The notes below the pieces were generated by a model. That model did not search any database and was not told the origin of the DNA. It saw only the letters and a list, made by a program, of their open reading frames with translations. A program made the position numbers and the translations under genes. This document shows positions 44,821 to 56,221 of a stretch of DNA of 64,000 nucleotides, piece by piece. The DNA is taken from contig NC_092314.1 of the NCBI RefSeq assembly GCF_036785885.1, forward strand, positions 15,769,638 to 15,833,637. The letters run 5' to 3'. Origin of the DNA: Coffea arabica. Taxonomy: Eukaryota > Streptophyta > Magnoliopsida > Gentianales > Rubiaceae. Every line of letters begins with the position of its first letter. The first letter of the stretch is position 1.

Positions 44821-45124
44821 TTTAAGGTGAGATGAGATCTATCTACAGCAGTCAGTTCACTTCTTATTTTTGGTCTAAATCTATGAGTATTTTCATTTAT
44901 AAGAGAGGCATTATATGGACCTTTACTAATAATAAATCACAATTCAATATCAATTGATTGCAAAAAAATAATCATCCTTTCTTTCCAACTCATATAATTT
45001 GATCCATTAAACATAGGTGGTCTAATGACAGAATGTCTTTCAAAAAACATGGCATTATTGGTTATCATCTTTACTCCTAAACCGATTGAACTTAATTTCA
45101 AGGAGACTAAATTCTGTTACCAAT

Positions 45125-46211
45125 TGTAAGGCCCGAAGACAACATAAGAGGGGGTGAATTAGGTTGATTAAAACTTAATCAGGTTATAAGATACCTTTTT
45201 GCTCAATATGAAATTTACTCTCTTTTCTAAGTGATCACACAATGAATCAATCAATGAATAAACAAAATCACTTGAGAGAAATAGAAGAGATAAGCAATTT
45301 AAAGATCACAAACGTAACAATAAGTAAACAAGAAGGAAAGAATTACAAACCAATTGACTATCCAGCTCCTCTTGAGTTTGTAGATCAATTCAACAAGTTT
45401 CTTCAAGTTGATGAATTACAATCACTCTTGTGTACAAAGAAAGGCTCACTTCCTCCTTACTCTAACCTCCACTTGGTCAAGTTAGGAAGTTTTACTATCC
45501 CTCAGAACAATACTCATAAAACTACACTCATGAAGTATTCATTCACAAATGAAAAGTTAATAATGAATCTCATACCACTAAAACTACAAATCTTCTTTGG
45601 AGAGTGTTTTCTCACTAAAACTACTCTAGATCTTTTGTATTTTCAGTGTGCAAAAGTTATTTGAAATATCTGACCAATCACTATTTATATAGGACCAAGA
45701 AAGTGCCTGCTTTCAATGGATAGAAAGTAATTGAAGAGTCAACTATCCGTTGGAGTATCGGACGTCCGGTACTACCCAAGCATGCGTCCGACAGCAGGCA
45801 GTGAATTTGAAAAATCTTCTTCAATTCATCGGACGTCCGAATCATGCGTCCGACAGCAGGAAAACTCTATCGGATGTCCGAATCATGCGTCCGACAGCTT
45901 TCGTCGAATTTGAAGGATCCTATCGAACGTCCGATGCTTACGTCCGAAAGAGGTCAGTGAGTTAGGTGAAATGTCTTAATTTCTTCGGACGTCCGGTGAT
46001 GGTGTTCTTCATGCGTCCGAAGTTGCGCAATGACTATCGGACATCCGATCACGTCTTCTTGAACGTCCGACAGTTTCAGCATACTTTGTTTCTTTCAATT
46101 GCACTTGATCTTTAAATCTGATTTGCTTCATAACTGAAAGTATATCTTGAAGAGATATTAGTATCATCCATTTATTTTATAAACATCAAAAGTTAGGGAT
46201 TAAGATCAACA
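45125..46211 (-). repeat. 5' LTR of the Copia element
   Basis: This is a direct copy of 41538-42633, bounded by TG and CA. The minus-strand TATATAAATAG motif recurs near 45683-45693. CGGACGTCCG-type palindromes recur at about 45760-46080 and are better preserved than in the other LTR. The 140-codon frame on the plus strand is fortuitous. Confidence 0.88.
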
Positions 46212-46988
46212 TCTCTCGCAACCTCCCTTTTTCTGATTTTTCGTAGCTCCCTCTACTCAACCTCCACCTCCTTTACTCTCTTGTTGCCCCCTGTTTGTTC
46301 TTCCTTTGCTCCCCTCAGCCAACTCCCCAAAGTCTTTCCTCAACCCTAGCCGTCAACTCCTATCTCTATCCCCTTAAAGGCTTCATGTTTTTCTATTTAT
46401 ATGGAACCCCAAGTCTTAACCTAAGAGGAAGGTTAAGATTGAAAGGGAAAGAGATTATGTGAATGTTCTTGGGTTCATTGAATTTTTGGACAGCTGGTAA
46501 TGATGTTATCTTGTGCGATCCCAGCTTGGAAAACAAGAAAATTCGAAAACCGAGACGGGTTGCCATTTTATACTCTTTTTGCTGGTTCCTGCATCTGGGT
46601 TTGCAAAGTGGGAAGAAAACACGTGCGTGAACAGCACGCGGGCGTGAAAGAGCTTCTTCGCTTTTTTTTTTTGGTGCAAACAGAATTTGATTGATGAATT
46701 TTTCTTTCCAATGAATTAATCACTAAAATAATTTTCTTAACAAAATGGAAATAAAACAAAATAAACGAAAATAACAATTTAAGTAAAAATAAAAATGCTA
46801 AAATTTTTTGTGTTTGATTGATGATTTTTCTTTTCTTTCTTTTTTTCTTTTTTAAAATGAATTAATTAATAATAATAAATAATTTTCTTAACCAAATGAA
46901 AATAAAATAAAAATAAATAATAATTAAAACAAAATCGACTAAATGAAAAAAAATAAAGAAAGATTAAAATTTTGGTGTCTACAGTGTT

Positions 46989-48454
46989 AAAAGAACAAAA
47001 GGAAAGAAAAATTAAAGAAAAGAACCTCAGTTGAGAATAAATTGGGGCAATTTTAGCATTGTCCTAAATAGGGTTAATATGAAGATGCGACCTCGAGTGA
47101 TTTAAACACTTATAAAATCTGCCTTCAAAACTTAATCTTTTCTTAACACCTCACTTGATCACATTACGAAAAACTGCAAGCCCTGACTTTCGTTCTTTGC
47201 ATCACCTCTTTCAGAAAATTTTCTAATCAAATGGCAAATGATATCAATACACCTTCACCAATTTTACAAGGAAAGGATTGTCGCATTGATGCCATCATTT
47301 CTTAAAACACATTTTTGAGTTGATAAAGGCTATCAGCGGGATCTGTTCATCAGGTGAAAACCCGAAAAGGCACCTTACAAGAAAAAAAGAGAAAACGAAG
47401 AAGAAAAAAAGGAAAATGAAAAGAAAAAAAATAAAAGATGGGGGTAGCCTTAGTGAAAACCCGAAAGGGCGCTAAGGTAGGATTTTATGAAGAAAAATGA
47501 GCATGGAATTGAATGGCTGGACACTCAGTTCATTGAAATTTCTCTTTATATTGTGGTTCTGTTGCCAAACATTGAACTCCGGAGGAATGATATCTAAAGG
47601 GTCAAACGTGATATTTTGTTCAAGAATCAAAGTGTTTTGATTCATCAAACATAAACTTTTGAATATACATGTTCATTTATCTAAAATTAATTTTCTATCA
47701 ATAAAGGTAAATTGTTGCTTTCATGTTATTTGAATTTTTATCATTTTTGTGTAAATAAAATATTTTTATTTCATAGTCTCATTTATCCCGTTGAATTTAT
47801 CAAATGGCAATCCCTATGATTTGTTAAAAGTCCCTGGATATCAAATGTCATACTTTATTAGTGTTGGAAATCAACAAAACTTGATATAGTTCATAGAAAA
47901 AAGTTGAATTTTACAGCATCGAGGGGAAAATATCAAAATACTCATATTTGCACGTTTCTTTGAAAGCTAGACGGGTCGAATAGTGGTGGCATTATTTGTT
48001 CTTTCTCTTGCAGGTCCAACCGTGTTTCAAATAACAAAATTAGAGCAAAATTTTTGGAATGTCACCCAAGAATTGAATATTCATGGTTCAGACTGAGAAA
48101 GAGATGTGAATCAAAATCTTAAAGAGGAGCAATAATGCCATAATGCAAGGCGAATGATCGGTTGCATAATAATCGGTTGAAATTGGGACAAAATTTTTTG
48201 AAAAGATTCACCAAATAAAAAAGTCAAATTTAATTTCTTGTTGGTGGAGTCTCAGCGTCCGCCGCTCACCATTCTACCTCCTTCTTGACAGATCAAATCT
48301 AATTTCTTGTTAGTGAAGTCTCAGCGTCTGCCACGTCCGCCGTGCACCCTTCTACCCCCTTCTTAACAGATCAAATTTGATTTCTTGTTGGTGAAGTCTC
48401 AGCGTCTATCGCGCACCCTTCTACCCCATTCTTGGCAATATAATTTCTACCGAT
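46989..48454 (+). other. Distal 3' UTR of the Ogre-like element
   Basis: This resumes the sequence interrupted at 37693. No ORF is credible. The blocks GTGAAAACCCGAAAAGGCACC (about 47357) and GTGAAAACCCGAAAGGGCGC (about 47453) form a spaced repeat of a kind often seen in Ogre-type 3' UTRs. At about 48230-48420 a GAAGTCTCAGCGTCYGCC block occurs three times, leading into the 36-bp array. Confidence 0.55.
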
Positions 48455-49020
48455 GTTCAATTTTACGGCATGATCGGGTATTATCCTACTGATCGATGTT
48501 ATGGCAGGATCGAATTTTATCCCACTGACCAATTTGATGCCATGATCGGGCATTATCCCACTGACCAATTTGACGGTAGAATCAAGTATTATCCTACTGA
48601 CCGATGGTATAGCAGGATCAGATATTATCCCACTGATCAATTTGATGGCAGGATCGAGTATTATCCCACTGACCGATGGTATGGCAGGATTAGATTTTAT
48701 TTCACTGACTAATTTGATAGCAGGCTCGGGTATTATCCCACTAACCAATTTGACGGCAGGATTGGGTATTATCCCACTGACCGATGGTATGGCAAGATCG
48801 GATTTTATTCCACTGATTAATTTGACGGCAGGCTCGGGTATTATTCCACTAATCGATATTATGGCAGGATTGGATATTATCTCACTGATCAATTTTGCGG
48901 CAGGTTTGGGTTTATCCCACTAATCACTTTTATCTTGTTAGGTTTGAATTTTATTCCACCAACCTCGGCAGGCTCGAGTTTTTATCCCACTGACCGAGGT
49001 TATGGCAGGTTAGGATTTTT
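48455..49020 (+). repeat. 36-bp tandem array in the Ogre-like 3' UTR
   Basis: A unit of 36 bases (core ATTATCCCACTGACC, then AATTTGACGGCAGGATCGGG) repeats about fifteen times with divergence. Because 36 is divisible by three and few units carry stops, frames stay open on both strands; the minus frame shows a 12-residue period SGIIPEPAVKLI. This is periodicity, not a supported protein. Such arrays upstream of the 3' LTR are known in Ogre elements and can seed satellites. Confidence 0.8.
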
Positions 49021-49140
49021 ATCCCACTGACTTTTTTATGTTTGCTTATTTCAGCTCACAACAGAATAATTACAGGTAAGTATTTGGTGTCTACGTTTTT
49101 GTCTCGAATCTCTTCGAAACTCAGACAAAGAAGGGCAAAC

Positions 49141-51999
49141 TGTAGACACCAAATTTTCAATTTGGTTTAGTTAAATTTTAGCTTTATTTTTTTATTTATT
49201 TGTTTATTCTTATTCTTATTCTTATGTTATTTTACTATATTTTAGTTGGTTATTTGGTAGTAGCAAATTAGGTTCATTATTCTTTTTAAAACATTATTAT
49301 TATTATTGTTATGAAATTTCTAAAAGAAGAAGAAGAAGAAGAAGAAAATTCTCAGTAAAAATTCATTTTTATCTTGTTCAAACTCAGTTTTTTTCTAAAT
49401 AAAATGACATTTTGTAAGGTAATTAGAGATTAGCATTTTATTTGTCAAAAATTAGTTTTGAAAAGAAAAATATAAAATATAAAATATGTGGCACACATGC
49501 AATAGGGTCAAGTGGAGGCCATGCAAATTAGCTAGATGGGGGGAGACAATGGACAAGTGTTTCTTTATTTCTTTGACACCACATTATTTAAAGGATAGGT
49601 GGATAGGATACTTGAAAGTTTAGGAAAAATTTGAAAAAAAAAAAAACAAAAGGGAAAAGAAAAAACAAAGGAAGCTACGGGAAGGGGGAAGAGAAACCAA
49701 GCAAGAAAAAGAAAAGAACAACAGGCTAAAAGAAAGAGCAAAAAAGAAAGGAAAAGGAAGCTACGGGGCTAAGGAACAAAAAAGGAGTAGCTACGGGAAA
49801 AAGGGAAGAAAAAATCGAGAGAGGGTTTTCAGAAACAAGGGAAGGTTTCGGCTGGGAAAACAAAGAAGGAAAAGAGGGAGAGGAAGGAAGGAGAGGAATT
49901 GGGAAAAACAAAAAAAAGCATGGGAAAGGGAAGAAGGAAGCTCGGGCAATAGGGGGAAGAAAGGAGGAAAACTAGAAGGAAAGCTTCGGGGGAAAAAACC
50001 AGGAGTTTGGGAAAATCTGGGAAGGAAAAAGAAAAAAACAGAAAGAAAGCAAAGAAAGGGAGAGTTACGGGCAAGAGAAAAAAAAGCAGCAAAGAAAAGA
50101 GAAAGAAAGGAACGGAAGGGTTTCAGGCGGGGAAAAAAGAGAAAACAAAGAAGAGTAAGGAGGAGGAAGAGACCGTGGAGAGTAGGAGAAACAAACAAAA
50201 AAGCCAAGGAGAGGCTTCGGGTTGGCAGGGAAGAAATAAGAAACAAAAGAAAGGCAAGGAAAAGAAACAGAAAAGAGGGTTTTCTGGGATAGGGGAGGAA
50301 GAGAGGAACGGGAGAAAGAATAGGAGGAAGAGAGGAAGAAGAGAAAGAGAAAAAGAAGAAAAAAGAAGGAAAGGAAGCAAGGAAAAGAAAAAAAAGGAAG
50401 GGGACGGGCTGAACAGAAAAAAACAAGGAAAAAAAAAGAGATTGAGGGAGGCTACGGGTTGAGGGAAAGGAAGAAACGAAAAGAAAGAAAGAGCGAAAGA
50501 AAGAGGAAAAAAACAAAAGGAAGAAAGAGGATCTGGGGAGAGTTTGAGGAAGAGTAGGAGGGCAGCGGAGCAAGAAAGGAAACAAAGGAAAAAAGAGAAA
50601 ACCGAGGGAAAAAGGAAAATTTTCAGGGATCAGGTTGGCGAGGCAGCCCATTTTCCGGTCAAATTCCGACCCAACTTCCAACCCTTAAAGCAAGATTCCT
50701 TCTTCTGCACCTTTTTTGGACGTCAGGCAGCAACTTTTGTTCAGTGATTACTCCTTGACAACACCTACAACGTGGCTAGATTGGAGCTCCAACTTGCGAT
50801 TTTTCCAGCGCTGGGCATCTCTGTGGCAAAATTCTCTTCATCCATTTGCGTTTGTACGTCTCGCCTAGGAGTTCTCGTGATTGTTCAACCTTATAAGCGA
50901 CAAAGGCTAAAGGTAGTCTTTCTATCTTTTCTAGATTATGGGGTTTACAGCAAAGGCATTAAAATCGTTGTTGCTTTGCTTGTTGTCGCGTTCTTCTGTT
51001 TTTCTTCCTCCTTGTATTTTCTATTCACGAATCTGGGTGGGAGTTCTGAGCCATGAAACTGGTGTCTTTTCTGTGTTGTTGGATTTTGGTGCAAAAAGGG
51101 GAGAACAATGGGTGTAAATAATTTAACTAGAACCATGTTTCTTATGGCTACGAATCTCTATTTCTTCTTTGTTGCTTTTTTCTTTCTTCCCTTATCATTT
51201 TGGTTCCAAAATCTGTTAATCGATCTGAGGTTTGGTTTCCTTTATGAGGGTGAGAATGATTTTGACATGGGTTTTAGTACTCTTAAAATAAATGTTTTGG
51301 TTCCTTTCCCTTTATGATATGACGACCCTGGATGACCTGCTATGGGAACTCAAGAAACCAGTGAAGAAGAAGATGAATTCTTCGAATCAGTTGCATGAAA
51401 ATTTCAGACAAATTGCATGCTAACCCCTCAATTTTTCCCTTTTCGACTATGGCCCAGAAAATTGGAAAATTTAATCAATTTTGCCCCTTCAAAATGTTAT
51501 TTTTCTTTGGTATGTCTTAATGTGATTTTTGGATAGATTTTTAGTGAATTTTGGGGATAAATTTGAAGGTGTAATAATTTTTGATAGATTTATAGTTTTG
51601 ATTTGGATTTTTAGTGAAATTTTGGCTAATGGGTTTTCATTCATTTTATGAAGTTTAGCATTTGGTTTTAGTATACTTCATCTTAAGCCTTTAATTTTAT
51701 TTTATTTTAATTTAGAATCTTAATATTTATAATAATAATGATTTGACCCTTCAAACTTTTTTAATTCTTTCAATTGAGTCATTGTTTGTTTTAATTTGTT
51801 GACTATGGATTGTTTACTTTTATTTAAATGCTTTGATTGATTTAATCTCATGTCTATTTTCATTTTCTTGTGATTATTTATTAATTAAAGTGATGTCTTG
51901 ACCTTTTTCTTTGTTTTGTAGGGTAAATAAGAAAAATTTCATTTCATTAGGTCACCAATTCAAGGGTGGTATACTCTACTCTTTATTTTGATTTTTACT
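49141..51999 (+). repeat. 3' LTR of the Ogre-like element, truncated
   Basis: It starts TGTAGACACCAAATTTT and matches 28865 to about 31755 in order, including the all-purine tract (about 49620-50640). Alignment stops after TTTTTACTTGACCCT. The equivalent of 31760-33309, including the LTR end, is missing and replaced by unrelated chromovirus sequence. The 296-codon minus-strand frame is an artefact of the purine tract. Confidence 0.8.
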
Positions 52000-52237
52000 T
52001 GACCCTAAGGAAATCCAATTTAGACATTGTAAGAATAATTTCCAAGATGTACTGCAAGAACATTGGAAATATTGTTAATTTATTTTAATGTTTATGTCTG
52101 GTAGGTTTCAAGGACGAAACCTTTAAAAGGGGGAGAGAATGTGATATCTAGTCTAAAAATGAATTGTGAAAGTAGTGTCGAATTAGGACCCTAAATTCAT
52201 GTCTAGATTTTTTTGATCGACCTACCAAGATATTATG
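52000..52237 (+). other. Scrap of a second chromovirus 3' end
   Basis: It contains GGTTTCAAGGACGAAACC, then TTTAAAAGGGGGAGAGAATG, then TGATATCTAG: the characteristic end of pol, purine tract and start of an LTR from a Tekay/Del-type element. It is distinct from the one at 53086. The LTR breaks off after about 80 bases. It sits between the truncated Ogre-like LTR and a different chromovirus integrase, so the junctions are rearranged. Confidence 0.5.
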
Positions 52238-53085
52238 GGGACTGACCTGAGATTAAGTACCGCCTTACACCCCCAAAAGGATAGATAGTCGGAAAGGATC
52301 GTACAGACATTGGAAGATATGCTAAGAACTTGTGCTCTAGACTTCTCGGATAATTGGGATAGGTTAGTAAAACTAATGGAATTCTCATATAACAATAGCT
52401 ATCATAGCGAGACCGGCATGGCACCATTCGAGGCATTGTATGGACGAAAGTGTGGATTTCCCTTATATTGGGATGAAATAGGTAAGAAGCTGATCACTGG
52501 TCCTGATTTGGAGGAACGAACTTTGGAGAAAATTAAGATCATTCGAGAAAGGTTGAAAGTAGCTCAGGACCGAAATAAGAGTTGGGCAGATTCCAAAAGG
52601 AGACCTTTAGAGTTTCAACCAAGAGAAAATGTGTATATTTGAAGGTATCCCCTACCAAGGGAGTGATGAGATTTGAAAGAAGTCGCAAGTTAAATTCGAG
52701 GTATGTAGGGCCTTACGAAATACTGGATAAAATTGGACCTCTGGCATATCGACTGGCTCTCCCACCTGCTTTGTCAAGAATACATAATGTGTTCCATGTT
52801 TCCCAACTGAGGAAGTATGTATCAGACCCAAGTCATATTTTGGAGGACCAACCTATCGAGGTGAAGGAGAACCTATCAGTAGAGGAAGTTCCTTTAAGAA
52901 TCGTAGATCGAAAGGATCAAGTCCTGAGGAGAAGGATCATACCCTACGTCAAGGTACAATGGACGAACCATACACCACGAGAGGCAACGTAGGAGTTAGA
53001 AGAAGACGTGCGGAATAGGCACCCATATCTTTTTGATCAAGGTATGCAAGTTTCGGGGACGAAACTTCTTGTAAGGGGGGTAGAA
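52238..53085 (+). pseudogene. Chromovirus integrase C-terminus and chromodomain, broken
   Basis: Readable blocks are SERIVQTLEDMLRTCALDF and FSYNNSYHSETGMAPFEALY (end of the integrase core), then a frameshift near 52635. These are followed by KVSPTKGVMRFERSRKLNSR, FVGPYEIL-like sequence, IHNVFHVSQLRKYV and a chromodomain (VPLRIVDRKDQVLRRRIIPY, then VQWTNHTPREAT). The Trp codon after EAT is a TAG stop (52990-52992). A GGACGAAACTTCTTG tail and purine tract AAGGGGGGTAGAA lead into the LTR. The 5' part of the element is missing. Confidence 0.85.
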
Positions 53086-56000
53086 TGTGAAACCCACGAC
53101 TTTTGGCACCAATTTTATTATTTTATCCTAATTATTTTATTTTCTCAATTAATTAAAAAGATAAAGTTACTATGTAAAAAGGAAAAATAAAAAAATAAAA
53201 TAACTGTAGGATGGGATAAGGGGTTCTAATATAAATAGTGCTAGGTTTAGGATTTTATTAAAACCCTAGATAGAAAAATAACCCTAACCTTACCTTCCTT
53301 TCGTCTGCCTCCTTAGAGTAAGAGCCGTCAGAGAGTAGAGAAGGAGAAGCAAGCATCATCGTCAATCGATCTGACGACTAGACACCTAAACCTGTAAGTC
53401 TCGAGTTCACGCAAGAAAACCTCTCTTTTGAGTTTTAGTAGATGTATTAATTGTTCTAGAAATTTTATGGACATGTATTATTGCTATGTAGGTGTAGATA
53501 GATATGTTTAATAAGATTCGTATCTGGGTTAATAGAAATAGTGGGTTGATTTCAATCTTGAGATTATAGGGTGATTGAATCTGTTTAAAAAATATATATA
53601 TAATAAAATAAAAGAAAAAGAAGAAGGAAAAGGGAAGAGCAGCGGCGGCTGCCGCTGCTCTGTCTTGGCTAGACGTTGCAGTAGCAACGCCGCACACAAA
53701 AAAGGAAAGGAAGGGGGCGTGCAGGCTGCCATCACTAGCGGCAGGGAAAAAGGATTACAAAGGTTGGCCTTTTGGCCAACCCAAGACCCGAAAACAAAAA
53801 ATAATAATAATAAAAATATGCCAGCATGTGCTGGCGACAATAGGCCAGCAACAAGAGACGGCAGAAAGTCTGCATAAAGTCCTGGAGTCACAAATGACAT
53901 CAATGAAAGGATTGACCATCGGTCAACCAATGAAAGAAATGGTCAAAGATGGTTGGCCGATGGGTCCAACCCATAAGGAGGAAAAAAAAAGAGAATTTTT
54001 TTTTTGTTTTTTTAAGAATTGGAAAATATAGATATATATATAGGTATATATATATGGTATAGGTTTAATTGTTGCCGAATAGTTGAATATTAGATAAAAC
54101 TAGCCTATCTTTTTGGACTAGCATAGGAACTAAATTTCAAAACCCAACTTAAAGATAGCTTTCAAAGTAAAGTTCAGTTATTAAACTTATACTTGATTAA
54201 TTACGTCCAATATACTTAAATGAAAATCTAAAATATCTTAATCTAGCCGTATTAAGTCAAGTAGATAAGGTAAGATAAATTCTAAATTGCTAAACGAAAT
54301 GCTTAAAATCATAATAATAGTAATGCTAATAATAATTAACAAGCAATATTAGTAAGGGTAATAACAATATGGACATGGAAGAAATAAATTAAGGATGTAA
54401 ACGAAGATAAAAATATAAATACGAGTGAAATAAACTAAGTCAATACTAATTGTAATAGGCCAATATAGATATATATATATGTACGTGTATACATAAATAA
54501 TAATAACACCTATACACGCACAAAGGTAGAAATAAAGCGAAAGACAATAGTAACTAATTGACAAATACATATATATATGGTAATAAAATAAAGTAGCGAC
54601 GACGAGGACGATAATAATAATGAATAATTATACATTATAAATATGTATGTTAAGATAATAGTCAAGATAATAAACGTGATTAGGAATAATTATTTTCCTT
54701 TAAGTATAAAGCTTTACAAAAGGCAAACTTTCCAAATTAAGTAACTTTCTAAAAATAGAAACTTTTCTAAAAATGGAAATCACCCAATTTGAGGGAGATG
54801 CTATTAGGGTCCATTTAATGGTCTAGGTATGAATCTTATGCTTATTTAGAGGTTGTATATTTATGCATTTATAGGAAGTAGCAACTAATTAGGGAACCTA
54901 TGCATTTAATAGGTGCAATATAAGGACCGAAGGTAGTTCCACTCGAGCAGCCAAACCGAGGTAGGTGGTACTTACCCTTCTGAGATTTCAAATGTGCAAA
55001 AATGAAATTCTTATTTTCAGTCACATTTTGCTGTATTGACTTGAAAGGTGTTTGATTAAATGTTTTACTTGGATATTTATGAAAGCTATACTTCACTATA
55101 CAAAATGGACCATGTGAATTATTTGAAATGTTTAATATGTTTCTTATATACAAAATGAGATGAATCTTTTATGAAAGCAAAGATTTATTTATACAATATA
55201 TGAAATGAATTTTGACAAGTAAAGCTCAGAGCAGTCATGGAATAGACGGTAGGGACTATAGTTCTGTCTAATCACCATGGTAGCCTGGTATAAAGCCCAG
55301 CCGATTGGTGAGGTCATGGTAGCCTGGTATAGAGTCCAGCCGATTGACCAATGGATAAAGTCATGGTAGCCTGGTATAAAGCCCAGCCGATTGACCCAAG
55401 ATTGAAATGAGACCAATCGGTAGTCATGAAACTTATTGGTCGCCCACCTAGAAGGGGTAAAATCTCTAGGCTGAGTACTCAGTAGTCGGTCATTATATGT
55501 ACTTGTTATGAGCTGAACTGAAAGAAGATTTATGAACGATATGAAATGATTTATGAACTATTTTGAAATGATCTATGAATGGATATGTGATGTTTTATGG
55601 ATGATACATGATTAGATATGAAGATGCATATAAATTGTTGCAAAGTGATTTATGACGTTATGATTTTCCAAGTATGGTTATCAATGAAGTGTTTTTATAT
55701 TCCTTGTCATTCTTTATTATTGATTGTTTTATAAATGACGTTACTTTCAAAATTATGGATGTGAATGATATGCAAACGATTTAAGTTGTACTTATATATA
55801 TTATGTATTTATAAAGTTAAGAGGGCATGGTCCAACAGAGGGGTAAATATTACCTACTGAGCGATGTGTCGCTCAACCCACTTCTTACCATTTTTGCAGA
55901 TTCGGAAGAGTATGAATTGGTTTACATAGAAGACCCTGAGGATGACTTTTACTAGTTTAGGTGCATAGAAGTTGGCAGTCTAGCTACTTCTCATGTTATG

Positions 56001-56221
56001 CTATTTCTTTTTGTTTCCGCTGTTTTAATTGGAGAATAAATGTACGAACGCCTTGAACATTCGTGGACTTCCTTTTATATGTAATTCGAACCGCACTTTA
56101 ATTGTTTAAATTATTTAGTATTGTCAAGTTAAATTAGTTAATGTAGCCTTGTATTCCTGAGTGGGACTTGGGAGTACGGCGGATGTCATATGATGAGCAC
56201 GTGCGGGCTCGGGGCGTGACA
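53086..56221 (+). repeat. Chromovirus 3' LTR (3.1 kb)
   Basis: It starts TGTGAAACCCACGAC right after the purine tract and ends CTCGGGGCGTGACA. TATAAATA at 53230-53237 is a good TATA box. A perfect 11-bp-stem hairpin (AGAGCAGCGGC, loop GGCT) lies at 53636-53661, and a 40-47-bp repeat at 55275-55394. The next bases ATATA (56222-56226) would be the TSD, but the 5' partner is lost. The frames of 100-133 codons inside it are low-complexity or fortuitous. Confidence 0.8.
55275..55394 (+). repeat. Three tandem copies of a 40-47-bp unit in the chromovirus LTR
   Basis: CATGGTAGCCTGGTATAAAG, continuing CCCAGCCGATTG, starts at 55275, 55315 and 55362. The units differ by a few substitutions and a small spacer insertion. 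It lies within the LTR and is non-coding. Confidence 0.8.

Larger units (their letters stand above)
41538..46211 (-). mobile_element. Non-autonomous Copia LTR retrotransposon, TSD TCTCT
   Basis: Two direct LTRs (1096 and 1087 bp) begin TGTAAGGCCCGAAGACAAC and end GATCAACA. The pentamer TCTCT flanks both ends (41533-41537 and 46212-46216). On the minus strand, ATTGGTAACAGAATTTAG beside the LTR at 45125 resembles the initiator-Met primer site (ATTGGTATCAGAGC). A purine tract CAAAAAAGGAGAGAA precedes the other LTR, so the sense strand is minus. The interior has Gag, two zinc knuckles and the first part of protease, but no integrase, RT or RNase H. It is a large deletion derivative. Confidence 0.9.
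37694..46983 (-). mobile_element. Solo LTR of an Ogre-like element, inverted, TSD GTGTT, split by a Copia insertion
   Basis: On the minus strand it starts TGTAGACACCAAAATTTT (46983) and ends GGGGCGCGACA (37694), the same termini as the LTRs of the host element. A perfect 5-mer GTGTT flanks both sides (37689-37693, 46984-46988), and no internal domain lies between the flanks and the LTR. After removing the Copia insertion and its extra TSD copy, its length is about 4.6 kb, close to the 4.4-kb 5' LTR. It arose by insertion of a full element followed by LTR-LTR recombination. It keeps the CTAG-type motifs (38828-38960), TATGGGATAAGG-type repeats (38560-38730) and a polypyrimidine tract (about 40960-41537 and 46212-46380). 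Confidence 0.85.
28865..51999 (+). mobile_element. Tat/Ogre-like LTR retrotransposon, pol-deleted, with nested insertions
   Basis: In order it shows a 5' LTR (28865-33309), a tRNA-Arg-like primer-binding site (about 33312), a long 5' untranslated region, a gag relic (35586-36714), an integrase C-terminal relic (37170-37462), a 3' UTR with a tandem array (46989-49140), and a truncated 3' LTR (49141 to about 51999). Protease to integrase core is deleted. The interior is interrupted by an inverted solo LTR (37694-46983), itself holding a Copia element. Removing those insertions leaves an element of about 13.8 kb. Lineage assignment rests on Gag, integrase tail, LTR size, primer site and 3' array together. 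Confidence 0.8.

Noticed and set aside
45242..45664. 140-codon plus-strand ORF in the Copia LTR
   Set aside because: It is antisense to the element, lies wholly in the LTR and is broken in the sister LTR at 41660-42075.
48371..48892. 173-codon minus-strand ORF with a 12-residue repeat
   Set aside because: The repeat comes from the 36-bp tandem array in a retrotransposon 3' UTR. Frames on the opposite strand are also open, so there is no sign of selection for a protein.
49791..50681. 296-codon minus-strand frame rich in Phe, Ser, Leu and Pro
   Set aside because: It lies opposite an all-purine tract that cannot form many stop codons. The low-complexity composition and position inside an LTR make it an artefact. 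The same applies to 29534-30416 (minus), 50007-50462 (plus) and 40952-41427.
28865..51999. Endogenous pararetrovirus or other viral integrant
   Set aside because: Gag and integrase relics, LTRs, primer site and 3' array all fit Tat/Ogre retrotransposons. No movement protein, coat protein or envelope-like frame was seen.
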